Below, piece by piece: positions 8,177 through 18,159 of a DNA stretch of 64,000 bases. The stretch's first letter is position 1. Each line of letters opens with the position of its first letter. This DNA comes from Pseudidiomarina terrestris. GTDB lineage: Bacteria; Pseudomonadota; Gammaproteobacteria; Enterobacterales; Alteromonadaceae. Under the pieces are notes generated by a model that searched no databases, was not told the DNA's origin, and saw only the letters and a program-made list of their open reading frames with translations. A program made the position numbers and the translations under genes. The stretch spans positions 172,800 through 236,799 of the forward strand of contig NZ_JAGGJF010000004.1 in assembly GCF_030466405.1 (NCBI RefSeq), in the 5' to 3' direction.

Positions 8177-10420
8177 ATGGCGGCAAAACAACCCGCATTG
8201 GGAGCCAGCAATTATCGACTGTTCAAGGACCGGGCGGCACGCTGGGGCGTAAGCCTGGGCGGTGTCATGGTTCTGGTCGCACTATTGCTGATATTCTTCT
8301 ATTTGCTTTATGTCATCGAGCCCATATTCCGCGGTGTAGAAGTCAACCACGAGCGCAGCTTTACAAGCCCAGTGAGTGGTGAAGTCGTCGCCATGGGAGT
8401 CGAGGAACAGTCTGAAATTGGCTATCAGTTTAGCGCCGATGGCGAACTGGTGTTTTTTGCGTTAAAAGCCAAAGAGGGCACGGATTGGGAGCCAGGCAAA
8501 GCGTTGTTAAGACAACAACTGACCGCGTCAAAGCCGACGGCCTTCACCCAGACCCAGCCACAGAATAACCGCTATGCCTATGCGGTGGAAGGTGGTGCGG
8601 TACTGCTGGTTGAGCCCAAATTTAATAGCCGTTTCCGCGATGGTGAGTTGTTTATTACACCCAAAGTGGGCGAAGTGAATGCCGGTGAATTGATTCAGGT
8701 TGATCCTGAAGGTGAAAATCTGACCAAGCTGGCCCACGAGTACGACGGTGAGTCCATGTTGTTTGCCGCGCAAACTGCAGATAACCGCGTCATCGTTAAT
8801 TCCATTCAGGCTTCCCGGAACTTTCTTTCCGGAGCTGTCGAATTAGAATCAAAGTTCACGGAACTGCCCATTACCGGTGCCATCAGTGAGATAGTCGTTA
8901 CTCCTGATTTACGGCAAGTACTGATTCGCCAGAATAACCGGTTCTGGGTCTACGATGTATCTCGCACAGGCACAGTGAAAGAGCGGCAATTGATCACGCT
9001 CGACGCGCGTCGCTTCGGCGAGGTCACCAGCATGCAGTTATTAGCTGGAGCCAGTTCAGTGCTGTTTGGCCACGCTAACGGCAAAGTCAGTCAGTGGTTC
9101 GAAGTCGCTGGTGATGACGGCCGCCGTTACCAGTTTATTCGTGACTTCCAGGCTGCAGAAACGGCAATCACCGATATCGTGGTTGAGTATTACCGCCGTA
9201 CCTTCTATACCATCTCGGCTGCTGGCGAACTGGGTGTATTCCATACCACATCGGAAGCTGAACTTTACCGTGGTCAAGCCAATGATGTTGCCGCTGAGCG
9301 TGTGGTAATTGACCCGCGCGCGAATACTTTACTGCTGCTGAATGATCAGCGTTTGCACGTATTTGACCTCATCAACGAGCATCCAGAAGTGACCTGGAGT
9401 GGGTTATGGCAGGAAGTCTGGTATGAGGGCTACCCGGAGCCCGACTACGTCTGGCAGTCGACCTCTGGCTCGGATGATTTTGAACCTAAGTTCAGCCTGG
9501 TTCCGATTTCGTTCGGTACCATCAAAGCAGCCGCTTACGCCATGCTTTTTGCAGTACCTATTGGTTTAGCTGCAGCGGTTTACACAGCTTATTTTATGTC
9601 GGCCGGTGTTCGCAAAGTAGTGAAGCCTACGGTCGAAATTATGGAGGCGTTACCGACGGTCATTCTCGGTTTCCTCGCGGGGCTGTGGTTAGCACCTATT
9701 GTTGAACATTACTTGCCCGGCATTATCGCGGTAATACTGCTGGTGCCTCTGGCTATAGTGATGTTCGCATTTTTAACCAGTCACCTACCGCAGAGCATCC
9801 GCAACAGTTTTACCGATGGGCGCGCTGCGCTGATCTTGTTGCCATTAGTGGCATTGGTCGGCTGGTTCTCATTTCAGATGTCGCCACTGATTGAAAACTG
9901 GTTGTTCGACGGCAATGTGCGCCGTTATCTGACTAACGAACTGGGAATTACCTTTGACCAGCGCAACTCACTGGTGGTAGGTATTGCCATGGGCTTCGCG
10001 GTGATCCCAACCATCTTTTCGATTGCTGAGGATGCCGTGTTCAGTGTGCCAAGACACCTGACCAATGGCTCGCTGGCGCTGGGTGCGACAACCTGGCAAA
10101 CCCTGACCAAGGTTGTGCTGTTAACCGCAAGCCCGGGTATTTTCTCAGCCGTCATGATGGGACTGGGTCGCGCCGTCGGTGAAACCATGATCGTATTAAT
10201 GGCGACGGGTAACACACCGATTATGGACTGGAATATTTTTGAGGGAATGCGCACCTTGTCGGCCAATATCGCGGTCGAGATGCCGGAGTCAGAGGTAGGT
10301 AGTTCGCACTATCGTATCCTGTTCTTAGCGGCATTTGTGCTCTTTGTTTTCACTTTCGCGTTTAATACTGTGGCAGAGCTTGTGCGCCAGCGGTTACGCG
10401 ATAAATACAGCTCGATGTAA
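8177..10420 (+). CDS. pstC: PstC phosphate ABC transporter permease with large periplasmic domain
   Basis: A 747-residue inner-membrane permease, against about 320 residues for E. coli PstC. An N-terminal transmembrane helix (about residues 27-52, 'VMVLVALLLIFFYLLYVI') is followed by some 380 residues predicted to lie in the periplasm, with repeated beta-strand stretches ('RYQFIRDFQ', 'RTFYTISAAGELGVFH', 'LLLLNDQRLHVFDL') that suggest a beta-propeller-like fold. The canonical permease core starts at about residue 445 and carries the EAA-loop signature '[29 protein letters not shown]...GRAVGETM'. It is followed at 14 bases by pstA, so both permease subunits should be co-translated. The extra domain could contact PstS or the cell envelope; its role is unknown to me. 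Confidence 0.93.
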   Translation: MAAKQPALGASNYRLFKDRAARWGVSLGGVMVLVALLLIFFYLLYVIEPIFRGVEVNHERSFTSPVSGEVVAMGVEEQSEIGYQFSADGELVFFALKAKEGTDWEPGKALLRQQLTASKPTAFTQTQPQNNRYAYAVEGGAVLLVEPKFNSRFRDGELFITPKVGEVNAGELIQVDPEGENLTKLAHEYDGESMLFAAQTADNRVIVNSIQASRNFLSGAVELESKFTELPITGAISEIVVTPDLRQVLIRQNNRFWVYDVSRTGTVKERQLITLDARRFGEVTSMQLLAGASSVLFGHANGKVSQWFEVAGDDGRRYQFIRDFQAAETAITDIVVEYYRRTFYTISAAGELGVFHTTSEAELYRGQANDVAAERVVIDPRANTLLLLNDQRLHVFDLINEHPEVTWSGLWQEVWYEGYPEPDYVWQSTSGSDDFEPKFSLVPISFGTIKAAAYAMLFAVPIGLAAAVYTAYFMSAGVRKVVKPTVEIMEALPTVILGFLAGLWLAPIVEHYLPGIIAVILLVPLAIVMFAFLTSHLPQSIRNSFTDGRAALILLPLVALVGWFSFQMSPLIENWLFDGNVRRYLTNELGITFDQRNSLVVGIAMGFAVIPTIFSIAEDAVFSVPRHLTNGSLALGATTWQTLTKVVLLTASPGIFSAVMMGLGRAVGETMIVLMATGNTPIMDWNIFEGMRTLSANIAVEMPESEVGSSHYRILFLAAFVLFVFTFAFNTVAELVRQRLRDKYSSM

Positions 10421-10434
10421 GCGAGAGGATTTCC

Positions 10435-12090
10435 ATGAAGCAATGGTTTAAATCAGGAAAACCGTGGATTTGGCTGACAGCAGGCTCTGTTAGTATCAGT
10501 TTGATCGCTGTTCTCGGGCTGTTGATCTTGATTGGCTGGCGTGGCTTGTCGTTCTTCTGGCCTGCGCAAATTCACGAAATGGAAGTGCGCGCCAATGACG
10601 GCTCGACCTCAACCATTATCGGTGAAATTTACGAGACCGAATCGATTCCAATTGAGCGTTTGCAAGAATCTGGTGTGGCGCTCGATAACTTTAATGAGCC
10701 GACGCTGGAGCGCTGGCTCATCAAAGTAGGTAACCGTGAATATGTGCCTTTGGATTTCTCCTGGGTACTAGAGCCACAGATTGTGCGTGACGAAACGCCT
10801 GCGGACCTGGCAGTCTTTGAGCGCACCAAGGACGGTAACTTTTACGGTTACGTGGTAGATGTGCTCGAAGATGGCGTTTCTGTAGCCGAGCAGAGGTCGA
10901 TTCGTGAGGTGTTAAGGCAGCGTATTGAACGTGCGGTAGAACTGAATGGACAGGCAACTGATCTGCAGGACAGTGAGATCAGCGCGATCAATTACCAGTT
11001 GAATCAGTTACGGCTCGAGCGTCGTGCGCTGGAGCTGGCCGGTAATCTGACGCCTGCCGAAGAAGCGCGAATCGCCGCTGAAGAAGAGCAGTTACGCCAG
11101 GATTATAAGGTTCTCGAAGAGCAACTGTTTGCCCTGCGTGACAAAGCCAGTCGTGATCAGGTCCAGGTGCGCGACATGCGCGGCGAAGTGGTGACCTTAC
11201 CCATGTATCGCATGTTGGCCGTACACTTCCCGAACGACATGGGCTTTTTCGCCAAGCTGGGCCACTTCTTTGTGCAGATCGGTAAGTTTGTGAGCCAGGA
11301 TCCACGCGAAGCAAATACTGAAGGCGGGGTGTTCCCGGCGATTTTCGGTACCGTGTTCATGGTCTTGCTGATGTCGGTGATTGTGACACCCTTTGGTGTG
11401 GTGGCGGCGATTTATCTGCACGAGTATGCTGGCAAGAATGCTATAACGCGTTTGATCCGCATCGCGGTGATTAACCTCGCGGGGGTGCCGTCGATTGTTT
11501 ACGGCGTATTTGGTCTGGGCTTCTTTGTTTATATGGTAGGTGGCTCGTTAGACCAAATCTTCTATCCGGAAGCATTGCCCAACCCAACCTTTGGTACCCC
11601 GGGTGTCATGTGGGCGGCGATTACTCTGGCGATCCTGACCCTACCGGTGGTGATTGTGTCCACCGAGGAAGGCTTGTCGCGGATCCCGAGTACGCTCCGT
11701 GAAGGTAGTTTAGCGCTAGGCGCGACCAAGGCTGAGACCCTGTGGCGGATCATCATTCCAATGGCCTCCCCAGCAATTATGACAGGCTTGATTCTGGCAG
11801 TTGCGCGGGCAGCGGGCGAAGTTGCGCCGTTGATGCTGGTCGGTGTGGTCAAGTCAGCGCCGATGTTACCGGTGGATGGCAACTTCCCGTACTTCCATTT
11901 GGATCGTAAATTTATGCACCTTGGTTTCCACATCTATGATGTTGGCTTCCAGAGTCCAAATGTCGAGGCGGCGCGGCCCTTGGTCTATGCAACCTCATTT
12001 TTACTGGTTACCATCATCATCGGTCTGAATCTGACTGCGATTGGCGTACGTAACCATTTACGTGAAAAATATCGCTCACTTGAGCATTAA
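10435..12090 (+). CDS. pstA: PstA phosphate ABC transporter permease with long periplasmic insertion
   Basis: A 551-residue permease, against about 296 residues for E. coli PstA. An N-terminal membrane helix (about 14-38) precedes a roughly 250-residue extracytoplasmic region that includes a strongly charged, probable coiled-coil stretch (about 155-235, '[19 protein letters not shown]', '[20 protein letters not shown]'). The conserved permease core occupies the last 260 residues, with the EAA loop '[30 protein letters not shown]...[12 protein letters not shown]'. The stretch '[16 protein letters not shown]' is typical of PstA. It pairs with the similarly enlarged PstC just upstream, so the two extensions probably evolved together. 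Confidence 0.93.
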   Translation: MKQWFKSGKPWIWLTAGSVSISLIAVLGLLILIGWRGLSFFWPAQIHEMEVRANDGSTSTIIGEIYETESIPIERLQESGVALDNFNEPTLERWLIKVGNREYVPLDFSWVLEPQIVRDETPADLAVFERTKDGNFYGYVVDVLEDGVSVAEQRSIREVLRQRIERAVELNGQATDLQDSEISAINYQLNQLRLERRALELAGNLTPAEEARIAAEEEQLRQDYKVLEEQLFALRDKASRDQVQVRDMRGEVVTLPMYRMLAVHFPNDMGFFAKLGHFFVQIGKFVSQDPREANTEGGVFPAIFGTVFMVLLMSVIVTPFGVVAAIYLHEYAGKNAITRLIRIAVINLAGVPSIVYGVFGLGFFVYMVGGSLDQIFYPEALPNPTFGTPGVMWAAITLAILTLPVVIVSTEEGLSRIPSTLREGSLALGATKAETLWRIIIPMASPAIMTGLILAVARAAGEVAPLMLVGVVKSAPMLPVDGNFPYFHLDRKFMHLGFHIYDVGFQSPNVEAARPLVYATSFLLVTIIIGLNLTAIGVRNHLREKYRSLEH

Positions 12091-12119
12091 TTAACGAAGC
12101 AGAAGCGAAAGGTCTTACT

Positions 12120-12938
12120 ATGATTTCGGTAACTCCGACAGAAAATCAGGCAGAACGTCTGGATTTAGAAAATTTATCCGCGGAAGAAACCGCACTGGAA
12201 ATTCGCAATCTGAATCTGCACTACGGCGATGCTCAGGCGCTTTACGATATTTCCATGGCGATTCCAAAAAATCGTGTCACTGCGTTTATCGGACCATCAG
12301 GTTGTGGTAAATCCACCTTGTTGCGCTGCATAAACCGTATGAACGACTTGGTAGAAATTTGTCGAATCAGCGGTGAAATCCGTTTACACGAAAAGAATAT
12401 CTACGATAAAGATGTGGATGCTGCAGCCTTGCGTCGTAACGTCGGTATGGTGTTTCAGCGTCCGAACCCTTTTCCTAAGTCGATTTACGAGAACGTGGTT
12501 TACGGCATGCGCCTGCAAGGGGTCAATGACCGTCGTACACTTGATGAAGTGGTGGAGCGTTCACTGAAAGGCGCTGCCCTTTGGGAAGAGGTGAAAGATC
12601 GGTTGAACGCCAGTGCATTTAGTCTCTCTGGTGGTCAGCAACAGCGACTGGTTATTGCCCGCGCCATTGCGATTGAGCCGGAAGTCCTGCTTCTGGATGA
12701 GCCGACCTCGGCACTTGACCCGATTTCGACGCTTACCATTGAAGAGCTGATTACTGATTTAAAAGAAAAGTACACCGTGGTGATTGTTACGCATAACATG
12801 CAACAGGCAGCGCGGGTTTCTGACCAAACCGCATTTATGTATATGGGTAAACTTATTGAGTATGCCGATACCAATACGTTATTTACGACCCCGAGTCAGA
12901 AGCAAACTGAAGATTACATTACCGGCCGTTACGGCTAA
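12120..12938 (+). CDS. pstB: PstB phosphate ABC transporter ATPase
   Basis: A 272-residue cytoplasmic ATPase that powers phosphate import. Walker A is 'GPSGCGKST', the Q-loop '[18 protein letters not shown]' is diagnostic of PstB, the signature is 'LSGGQQQR', Walker B is '[11 protein letters not shown]' and the switch His is in 'VIVTHNM'. The protein ends '[11 protein letters not shown]', the standard PstB C-terminus. The first 25 residues are a variable tail. It lies 29 bases after pstA and 12 bases before phoU. Confidence 0.97.
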   Translation: MISVTPTENQAERLDLENLSAEETALEIRNLNLHYGDAQALYDISMAIPKNRVTAFIGPSGCGKSTLLRCINRMNDLVEICRISGEIRLHEKNIYDKDVDAAALRRNVGMVFQRPNPFPKSIYENVVYGMRLQGVNDRRTLDEVVERSLKGAALWEEVKDRLNASAFSLSGGQQQRLVIARAIAIEPEVLLLDEPTSALDPISTLTIEELITDLKEKYTVVIVTHNMQQAARVSDQTAFMYMGKLIEYADTNTLFTTPSQKQTEDYITGRYG

Positions 12939-12950
12939 CAGGAGTCAGGC

Positions 12951-13679
12951 ATGGACAAGTTGAATATGAGCCGGCATATCTCCGGTAAGTTTAATGATGA
13001 GCTTGATACCGTTCGTACCCAAGTCATGAACATGGGTGGCTTGGTCGAGCAACAATTACGGGATGCGCTGGTTGCCATCGAAAAGTCCGATCACGAGCTA
13101 GCAGAGCAAGTTCTGCAGCGTGATTACAAAGTGAATGCGCTGGAAGTACAAATCGATGAAGCTTGCGTACAGATCATTGCGAAGCGCCAACCGGCAGCAA
13201 GCGATCTACGTTTAGTCATCGCAATTCTGAAAACGATTGCCGATCTTGAGCGGATTGGTGATGAAGTCGAGCGGATTGCGCGCGTTGCACTGGAGAGTTT
13301 TAACAACGATCAGCAAGAATTCCTGGTCAGTTTAGAAAACCTGGGGCAGCAAGTATTAGCGATGTTGCATGGGGTGCTCGATGCATTTGCCCGCATGGAT
13401 CTCGATAGTGCCTATGAAGTGCATCAGATGGACGCGCAAGCCGATCGTCAGTACGAAGGCCTCACGCGACAGCTAATGACCTACATGATGGAAGACCCAC
13501 GCGGAATTCCGAAGGTGATGAACGTACTCTGGTCGGCACGCTCACTTGAGCGTATTGGCGACCGTTGCCAAAACATCGCCGAGTACATTATCTTTTTCGT
13601 GAAAGGAAAAGACGTACGTCATGTGTCACCAGAGTCGATGGCGCGCACCGTCGGTCGTGCAGCGCCCGACACTGAATAA
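12951..13679 (+). CDS. phoU: PhoU phosphate signalling regulator
   Basis: A 242-residue cytoplasmic protein of two three-helix PhoU bundles. It links the state of the Pst transporter to PhoR and keeps the regulon off when phosphate is plentiful. The metal-cluster motif E(D)xxxD is present in both repeats, as '[15 protein letters not shown]' (about residues 97-111) and '[16 protein letters not shown]' (about 199-214). Length and position as the last gene of the pst operon are as in E. coli. A bidirectional terminator follows. Confidence 0.97.
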   Translation: MDKLNMSRHISGKFNDELDTVRTQVMNMGGLVEQQLRDALVAIEKSDHELAEQVLQRDYKVNALEVQIDEACVQIIAKRQPAASDLRLVIAILKTIADLERIGDEVERIARVALESFNNDQQEFLVSLENLGQQVLAMLHGVLDAFARMDLDSAYEVHQMDAQADRQYEGLTRQLMTYMMEDPRGIPKVMNVLWSARSLERIGDRCQNIAEYIIFFVKGKDVRHVSPESMARTVGRAAPDTE

Positions 13680-13695
13680 GCCTGATTGCTCGTAG

Positions 13696-13724
13696 AAAAA
13701 GCCGACCTTTGGGTCGGCTTTTTT
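13696..13724. terminator. Bidirectional terminator between phoU and serA
   Basis: AAAAA, then a 7-bp stem (GCCGACC / GGTCGGC) with a TTTG loop, then TTTTTT. The A-run on one side and T-run on the other let it serve both the pst operon and the converging serA transcript. Confidence 0.85.
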
Positions 13725-13740
13725 GTCAGGAAACCTGGGA

Positions 13741-14982
13741 TTAGTAAAGCACGCGTGCGCGGATGGTGCCCTCGATGGCTCGCATAGCGTCGAGTAGGGT
13801 GTCGGCGATATCACTCTCGGCTGGCGTATCGATGTCGATGACCACATAGCCAAGGTCGGCATCGGTCTGCAGGTACTGCCCTGAGACGTTGATGCTTTGC
13901 TCGGCCAGCAATTGGTTGATGCGGGTCAACATGCCCGGGCGATTTTCGTGAATGTGCAATAACCGCCGCGCGCCATGATGCGCCGGTAACGAAACTTCAG
14001 GAAAGTTAACGGCGGATAGCGTCGAGCCATTATCCGAGTAGTGCGCCAGCTTACCGGCCACTTCAACACCAATGTTCTCTTGTGCTTCCTGGGTCGAGCC
14101 GCCGACATGCGGAGTAAGAATACAGTTATCGAGCTGACGTAACGGGGACTCAAAAACCTCGTTGTTGCTACCCGGTTCAACGGGGAACACATCGATGGCG
14201 GCACCGGCCAGGTGGCCAGATCGCAACGCTTCCGCCAGCGCATCAATGACCACCACAGTGCCGCGCGAGGCGTTGATCAGCAGCGCGCCTTTTTTCATTT
14301 TTGCCAGTTGTGGCGCATCAATCATCCACTGAGTTTGTGCAGTTTCGGGTACATGCAAGGTGACCACATCAGCTTGCTGTAGCAGTTCATCAAGGGAACC
14401 CACCGCATGAGCATTACCCAGCGGCAGCTTGCTCTCGATGTCATAAAAACGCACCTGCATGCCCAATTGTTCGGCCAAAATACTTAATTGACTACCAATG
14501 TGGCCGTAACCGACAATGCCGAGTACTTTGCCGCGTGCTTCATAACTGCCGGTGGCGGATTTGTCCCAACCACCACGATGAGCGGCGGCATTTTTTTCCG
14601 GAACACGGCGTAACAACATGATGATCTCGGCCAGTACTAATTCGGCAACGCTACGAGTGTTGGAAAAGGGGGCGTTGAAGACCACCACGCCGTGGCGACG
14701 GGCAGCTTGCAGATCAACCTGATTGGTGCCAATACAAAAACAACCGACGCCAATGAGTTTTTCGGCTGCGGCAAACACCCGGTCACTGAGTTCGGTGCGC
14801 GAGCGGATGCCAACAAAGTGGGCGTCACTTATTTTGCTGCATAACTCATCTTCTGTTAGCGCTGTTTTGATGTACTCAATGTTGTGGTAACCACGCTGCT
14901 TGAGGATCTCGACGGCGCTTTCATGCACCCCTTCAAGCAGTAAAAATTTGATGCGGTCTTTGGCCAGGGAAACTTGGGTCAT
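13741..14982 (-). CDS. serA: SerA D-3-phosphoglycerate dehydrogenase
   Basis: A 413-residue enzyme that oxidises 3-phosphoglycerate to 3-phosphohydroxypyruvate with NAD+, the first step of serine synthesis. The start chosen gives 'MTQVSLAKDRIKFLLLEG', matching the E. coli N-terminus; an upstream GTG that overlaps the rpiA stop is less likely. Substrate-binding 'RSRTELS', the Rossmann motif 'GIVGYGHIGSQL', the catalytic 'LTPHVGGSTQEAQENIG' His and the C-terminal ACT domain ('LLHIHENRPGMLTRINQLL'), which senses serine, are all visible. It lies 5 bases after rpiA on the same strand. Serine supplied here connects to one-carbon supply through gcvTHP further along the window. Confidence 0.97.
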   Translation of the reverse strand: MTQVSLAKDRIKFLLLEGVHESAVEILKQRGYHNIEYIKTALTEDELCSKISDAHFVGIRSRTELSDRVFAAAEKLIGVGCFCIGTNQVDLQAARRHGVVVFNAPFSNTRSVAELVLAEIIMLLRRVPEKNAAAHRGGWDKSATGSYEARGKVLGIVGYGHIGSQLSILAEQLGMQVRFYDIESKLPLGNAHAVGSLDELLQQADVVTLHVPETAQTQWMIDAPQLAKMKKGALLINASRGTVVVIDALAEALRSGHLAGAAIDVFPVEPGSNNEVFESPLRQLDNCILTPHVGGSTQEAQENIGVEVAGKLAHYSDNGSTLSAVNFPEVSLPAHHGARRLLHIHENRPGMLTRINQLLAEQSINVSGQYLQTDADLGYVVIDIDTPAESDIADTLLDAMRAIEGTIRARVLY

Positions 14983-14987
14983 GCGCT

Positions 14988-15662
14988 TCACTTCACGGTT
15001 TGAATGCCATCTGCACTGGCAACGAGGGCAAGATCTGCGCCACGTTGGGCGAACAGGCCATTGGTGACAACGCCGACAATATTATTGAGCTGTTGCTCAA
15101 GATGAATCGGATCGAGAATATCGAAGTTATGCACGTCGAGGATCCAATTACCGTTGTCGGTAACCACCCCTTCGCGCCAGACCGGATCACCGCCAAGCCT
15201 GACGATTTGCCGTCCGACATAAGAGCGCGCCATGGGGATCACTTCTACCGGTACCGGAAAATTACCCAGCCGGCCGACCTGCTTCGACTTATCAACAATA
15301 CAAACAAAGGTTTGAGCTACTGCGGCAATGATCTTTTCGCGGGTCAGTGCTGCACCACCGCCTTTGACCATGCGCAGGTGGCTGTCGATTTCATCAGCAC
15401 CATCGATATACAACGGCAACTCGCTTACTGAATTGAGATCAACCACGCGGATACCGTGCGCTTTAAGTCGTTCAGTTGACGCTTCAGAGCTTGAAACGGC
15501 GGCTTCGATGTCATGTTTCATTTCGGCGAGTAAATCGATGAAAAAGTTTACCGTTGAACCGGTACCAACACCGATCACTGAGCCGGGTTTGAAGTGCTCT
15601 TTAACGTAGTCGAATGCTGCTTGTGCTGCTTGCTGTTTGAGTTGTTCTTGAGAGGTTGCCAT
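14988..15662 (-). CDS. rpiA: RpiA ribose-5-phosphate isomerase A
   Basis: A 224-residue pentose-phosphate enzyme interconverting ribose 5-phosphate and ribulose 5-phosphate. It shows the phosphate-binding '[13 protein letters not shown]', the catalytic 'YIDGADEID' with '[14 protein letters not shown]', and the C-terminal '[14 protein letters not shown]' pattern. Length equals that of E. coli RpiA (219). Likely transcribed with serA, a neighbour pair also kept in E. coli. Confidence 0.97.
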   Translation of the reverse strand: MATSQEQLKQQAAQAAFDYVKEHFKPGSVIGVGTGSTVNFFIDLLAEMKHDIEAAVSSSEASTERLKAHGIRVVDLNSVSELPLYIDGADEIDSHLRMVKGGGAALTREKIIAAVAQTFVCIVDKSKQVGRLGNFPVPVEVIPMARSYVGRQIVRLGGDPVWREGVVTDNGNWILDVHNFDILDPIHLEQQLNNIVGVVTNGLFAQRGADLALVASADGIQTVK

Positions 15663-15707
15663 GCCTGCATCCTGAATCAGTGGGCTATGGCTTTTGAGTA
15701 TACAGTT

Positions 15708-16295
15708 TTAGTTGCGAAAGTCCCATAGTTTCGCTGGTGTGATCACCCGCGGCAGCGGCACATCCCAGGTGGCGTGAGGCAGCTGGTCGACCTGTTGGCA
15801 ATCAAAGGCTAAACCAATGGGCTGCAGGTGGGGCAACTGACCTGCATGCCAGGCCGCGAGCGTACGATCATAAAAGCCGCCCCCCATTCCCAAGCGATTC
15901 CCTTGCAGGTCGAAGCCAACTAATGGCACCAATAACACCTGCAGTTGGGCGAGGGGCAGGATATCAGTGCAGGCGAGCACTGGCTCCGGAATACCGTAAA
16001 TATTAGGCTGCCAAACGGTGGTGTTGCTGACCCGCAGGAACAACAAATGATTAGGTCGAACCGGATGCAAAACCGGCAATGCTAATTGGTGTCGCTGCGC
16101 CTGCAGCGCTTTATTCAGCTGCGCAGTCGGAAGCTCCGCCCGCACACTATGATAACTGCCGATGTTGCAGGCCTGTTCAAGCTCAGGTAACTGTTGCAGA
16201 TGGCCCAACACTTGCATCGCAGCGTCTTCACGTTGCTGTGGGGAGAGAGCCTGGCGCTGCGCGAGCAGTTTTTTTCGCAATTGCTGTCGGTTCAT
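15708..16295 (-). CDS. fau: 5-formyltetrahydrofolate cyclo-ligase
   Basis: A 195-residue ATP-dependent enzyme that converts 5-formyl-THF to 5,10-methenyl-THF (fau, also ygfA). Basic N-terminal helix 'RQQLRKKLLAQRQALS' and the family motif 'LLVPLVGFDLQGNRLGMGGGFYDRTLA' (nucleotide and metal site) are intact. In enteric bacteria this gene directly follows 6S RNA in one transcript; here a secreted amidohydrolase on the other strand separates the two, so fau needs another promoter. The folate role fits the gcvTHP system in the same window. Confidence 0.93.
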   Translation of the reverse strand: MNRQQLRKKLLAQRQALSPQQREDAAMQVLGHLQQLPELEQACNIGSYHSVRAELPTAQLNKALQAQRHQLALPVLHPVRPNHLLFLRVSNTTVWQPNIYGIPEPVLACTDILPLAQLQVLLVPLVGFDLQGNRLGMGGGFYDRTLAAWHAGQLPHLQPIGLAFDCQQVDQLPHATWDVPLPRVITPAKLWDFRN

Positions 16296-16370
16296 GTCGC
16301 TGGTATTCTTGAGAAATCTTATAACGCATCGTTATGCATGCGTTTTCTATTGAAGAAGGCACTTTATATC

Positions 16371-17927
16371 ATGATTAAACGGCTACTGACTATGGCAATG
16401 CTCGGCCTGGCGCTGAGCACACAGGTATTTGCGGCTCCGCCCAAAGCACCGCCACGCGGTGAGCAAGGCGAAGGACCTTATCAACGTCTTATTTTACGTG
16501 GCGTGACCGTCATTAATGGCGAAGGCGCACCGCCGCAAGGGCCGGTCGATATCGTGATTGAGAATGACCGCATCACCAACGTCGTCAGTGTCGGTAACCC
16601 TGGGGTTCCGATTTTACCTGATAACCGTCCGCAACTGCGTGATGGCGACAAAGAAATGGACTTAACCGGTCATTACGTGCTGCCTGGATTCGTTGACATG
16701 CACGGGCACATCGGTGGTTCTGCGGAAGGCATTCCCGCCGAGTACGTATTGAAGCTGTGGCTTGCTCATGGCATTACCACCGTGCGCGAGCCGGGCAGTT
16801 TTAACGGCTTGGACTGGACCTTGTGGCATCAGGAACAAGCAGAGGAAAATAAAATTGTTTCGCCACGCATTATTCCCTACTTAGGTTTCGGTATGAATGC
16901 CGACGAACCTATTTTTAACGCGGCACAGGCGCGTGACTGGGTGCGAGCAACCAAGCGCGAAGGCGCAGCCGGCATTAAATTTTTTGGCGCACGGCCAGAA
17001 ATCATTGCCGCAGCTTTAGATGAAGCCGACAAGCAAGGCTTAGGCACCATGATGCATCATGCTCAGCTCAATGTGGTGCGTACCAACGTGGTGGATTCGG
17101 CGCGGATGGGACTGGGTAGCATGGAGCACTGGTACGGTCTTCCAGAAGCTCTGTTCACCGGCCAGGTGATTCAGGATTACCCGGCAGATTATAACTACAA
17201 CAACGAGCAGGACCGTTTTGCCGAAGCGGGCAAGTTATGGCAGCAAGCGGCCGAACCGGGCAGTGACAAGTGGAACCAGGTTCGTGACGAACTGATCGCG
17301 CTTGATTTCACCATTAACCCGACGCTGACGATTTACGAAGCAAGTCGTGACCTGATGCGTGAGCGGCAAGCGATTTGGCACGACGATTACACCTTGCCGC
17401 AGTTGTGGGATTTCTTCGAACCAAGCCGTTACGCACATGGCTCCTACTGGTTTGACTGGACCACCGATGAAGAAGTCGCATGGCGCAAAAATTATCAGAA
17501 GTGGATGGCGTTCTTAAACGACTTTAAAAATAAAGGTGGCCGCATTACTACTGGCTCTGACGCTGGCTATATCTACAAGATTTACGGCTTTGGTTTAATT
17601 CGTGAGTTTGAATTGCTGCGCGAAGCAGGATTCAATGCGCTGGAAGTGATTCAGGCAGCGACCTTAAACGGTGCTGAAGCGCTTGGTCTAGAGCATGAGA
17701 TTGGTAGTGTGGTACCGGGCAAAAAAGCCGATTTAGTGGTCGTAGCGGAAAACCCATTAGCGAATTTCAAAGTACTTTACGGCACAGGTCATTTTAAACT
17801 AAACGAAAATAACCAACCGATGCGTACTGAGGGTGTCCGTTACACCATTAAAGACGGTATCGTTTACGATGCGCAGGAGTTATTAGCAGACGTACGTAAA
17901 ATTGTTGAAAAGGCGAAAGCAGAATAG
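16371..17927 (+). CDS. Secreted amidohydrolase-family protein
   Basis: A 518-residue protein starting at an ATG that opens a signal peptide (MIKRLLTMAMLGLALSTQ, cleavage near VFA-A). Earlier in-frame codons overlap the divergent fau gene and lack any signal. Metal-dependent hydrolase fold: small beta domain with 'VTVINGEGAPPQGPVDIVIENDRI', first metal motif 'GFVDMHGHIGG' (HxH), a possible bridging Lys in 'AAGIKFFGA', metal His residues in 'MMHHAQ' and 'MEHWYG', Asp in 'TTGSDAGYI', and C-terminal 'LGLEHEIGSVVPGKKADLVVV'. Related exported enzymes cleave imides, dipeptides or lactams; the substrate here is not determinable. It sits, unusually, between the 6S RNA gene and fau. Confidence 0.85.
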   Translation: MIKRLLTMAMLGLALSTQVFAAPPKAPPRGEQGEGPYQRLILRGVTVINGEGAPPQGPVDIVIENDRITNVVSVGNPGVPILPDNRPQLRDGDKEMDLTGHYVLPGFVDMHGHIGGSAEGIPAEYVLKLWLAHGITTVREPGSFNGLDWTLWHQEQAEENKIVSPRIIPYLGFGMNADEPIFNAAQARDWVRATKREGAAGIKFFGARPEIIAAALDEADKQGLGTMMHHAQLNVVRTNVVDSARMGLGSMEHWYGLPEALFTGQVIQDYPADYNYNNEQDRFAEAGKLWQQAAEPGSDKWNQVRDELIALDFTINPTLTIYEASRDLMRERQAIWHDDYTLPQLWDFFEPSRYAHGSYWFDWTTDEEVAWRKNYQKWMAFLNDFKNKGGRITTGSDAGYIYKIYGFGLIREFELLREAGFNALEVIQAATLNGAEALGLEHEIGSVVPGKKADLVVVAENPLANFKVLYGTGHFKLNENNQPMRTEGVRYTIKDGIVYDAQELLADVRKIVEKAKAE

Positions 17928-17936
17928 CTTTCGCCG
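17913..17936. terminator. Hairpin terminator shared by the amidohydrolase and 6S RNA
   Basis: A 9-bp perfect stem (GGCGAAAGC / GCTTTCGCC) with a 6-base loop spans the amidohydrolase stop codon. On the minus strand it is followed by TTTTC, so it can also end transcripts that run through 6S RNA. Confidence 0.65.
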
Positions 17937-17960
17937 TTCACTTTCGTCGTCTATGAAAAG

Positions 17961-18148
17961 GGGTGATCACCCGGAATGCCGCTGCGTGCCTTGGCCCTTG
18001 AACCCACTGGTTCAAGGCGGGGCGCAAATTCGCGGCCGTAGGCTTCTCGATACAGGTCGAGCTTGCACAATAGCCGGTCAGTGAGCCCCTTTACTGATGA
18101 CATCGGCTCAGGGACATTAGCGTGCTGGCGAACATCCCAGGCGATCAT
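17961..18148 (-). ncRNA. ssrS: 6S RNA
   Basis: About 188 bases on the minus strand directly after zapA, the conserved position of 6S RNA. Conserved blocks match E. coli 6S: GGGATGTTCGCC near the 5' end, CCCTGAGCCGAT, GAGAAGCC in the middle, CTTGAACC-N-GGGTTCAAGG near the 3' side and GGCATTCCGGG at the 3' end. The first 14 bases (GATCGCCTGGGATG) can pair entirely with the last 14 (CATTCCGGGTGATC), giving the closing stem. 6S RNA mimics an open promoter and holds sigma-70 RNA polymerase in stationary phase. Exact ends are estimated from the stem. Confidence 0.95.
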
Positions 18149-18159
18149 AACTCTTTGTC

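Noticed and set aside
10988..11933. Long antisense open frames inside pstA
   Set aside because: They lie opposite a well-supported gene, have low-complexity Arg/Ser/Pro-rich translations and no ribosome-binding sites; shadows of the real gene.
17961..18148. Small protein gene of 65 codons after zapA
   Set aside because: The open frame coincides with 6S RNA, whose conserved blocks and closing stem explain the sequence.
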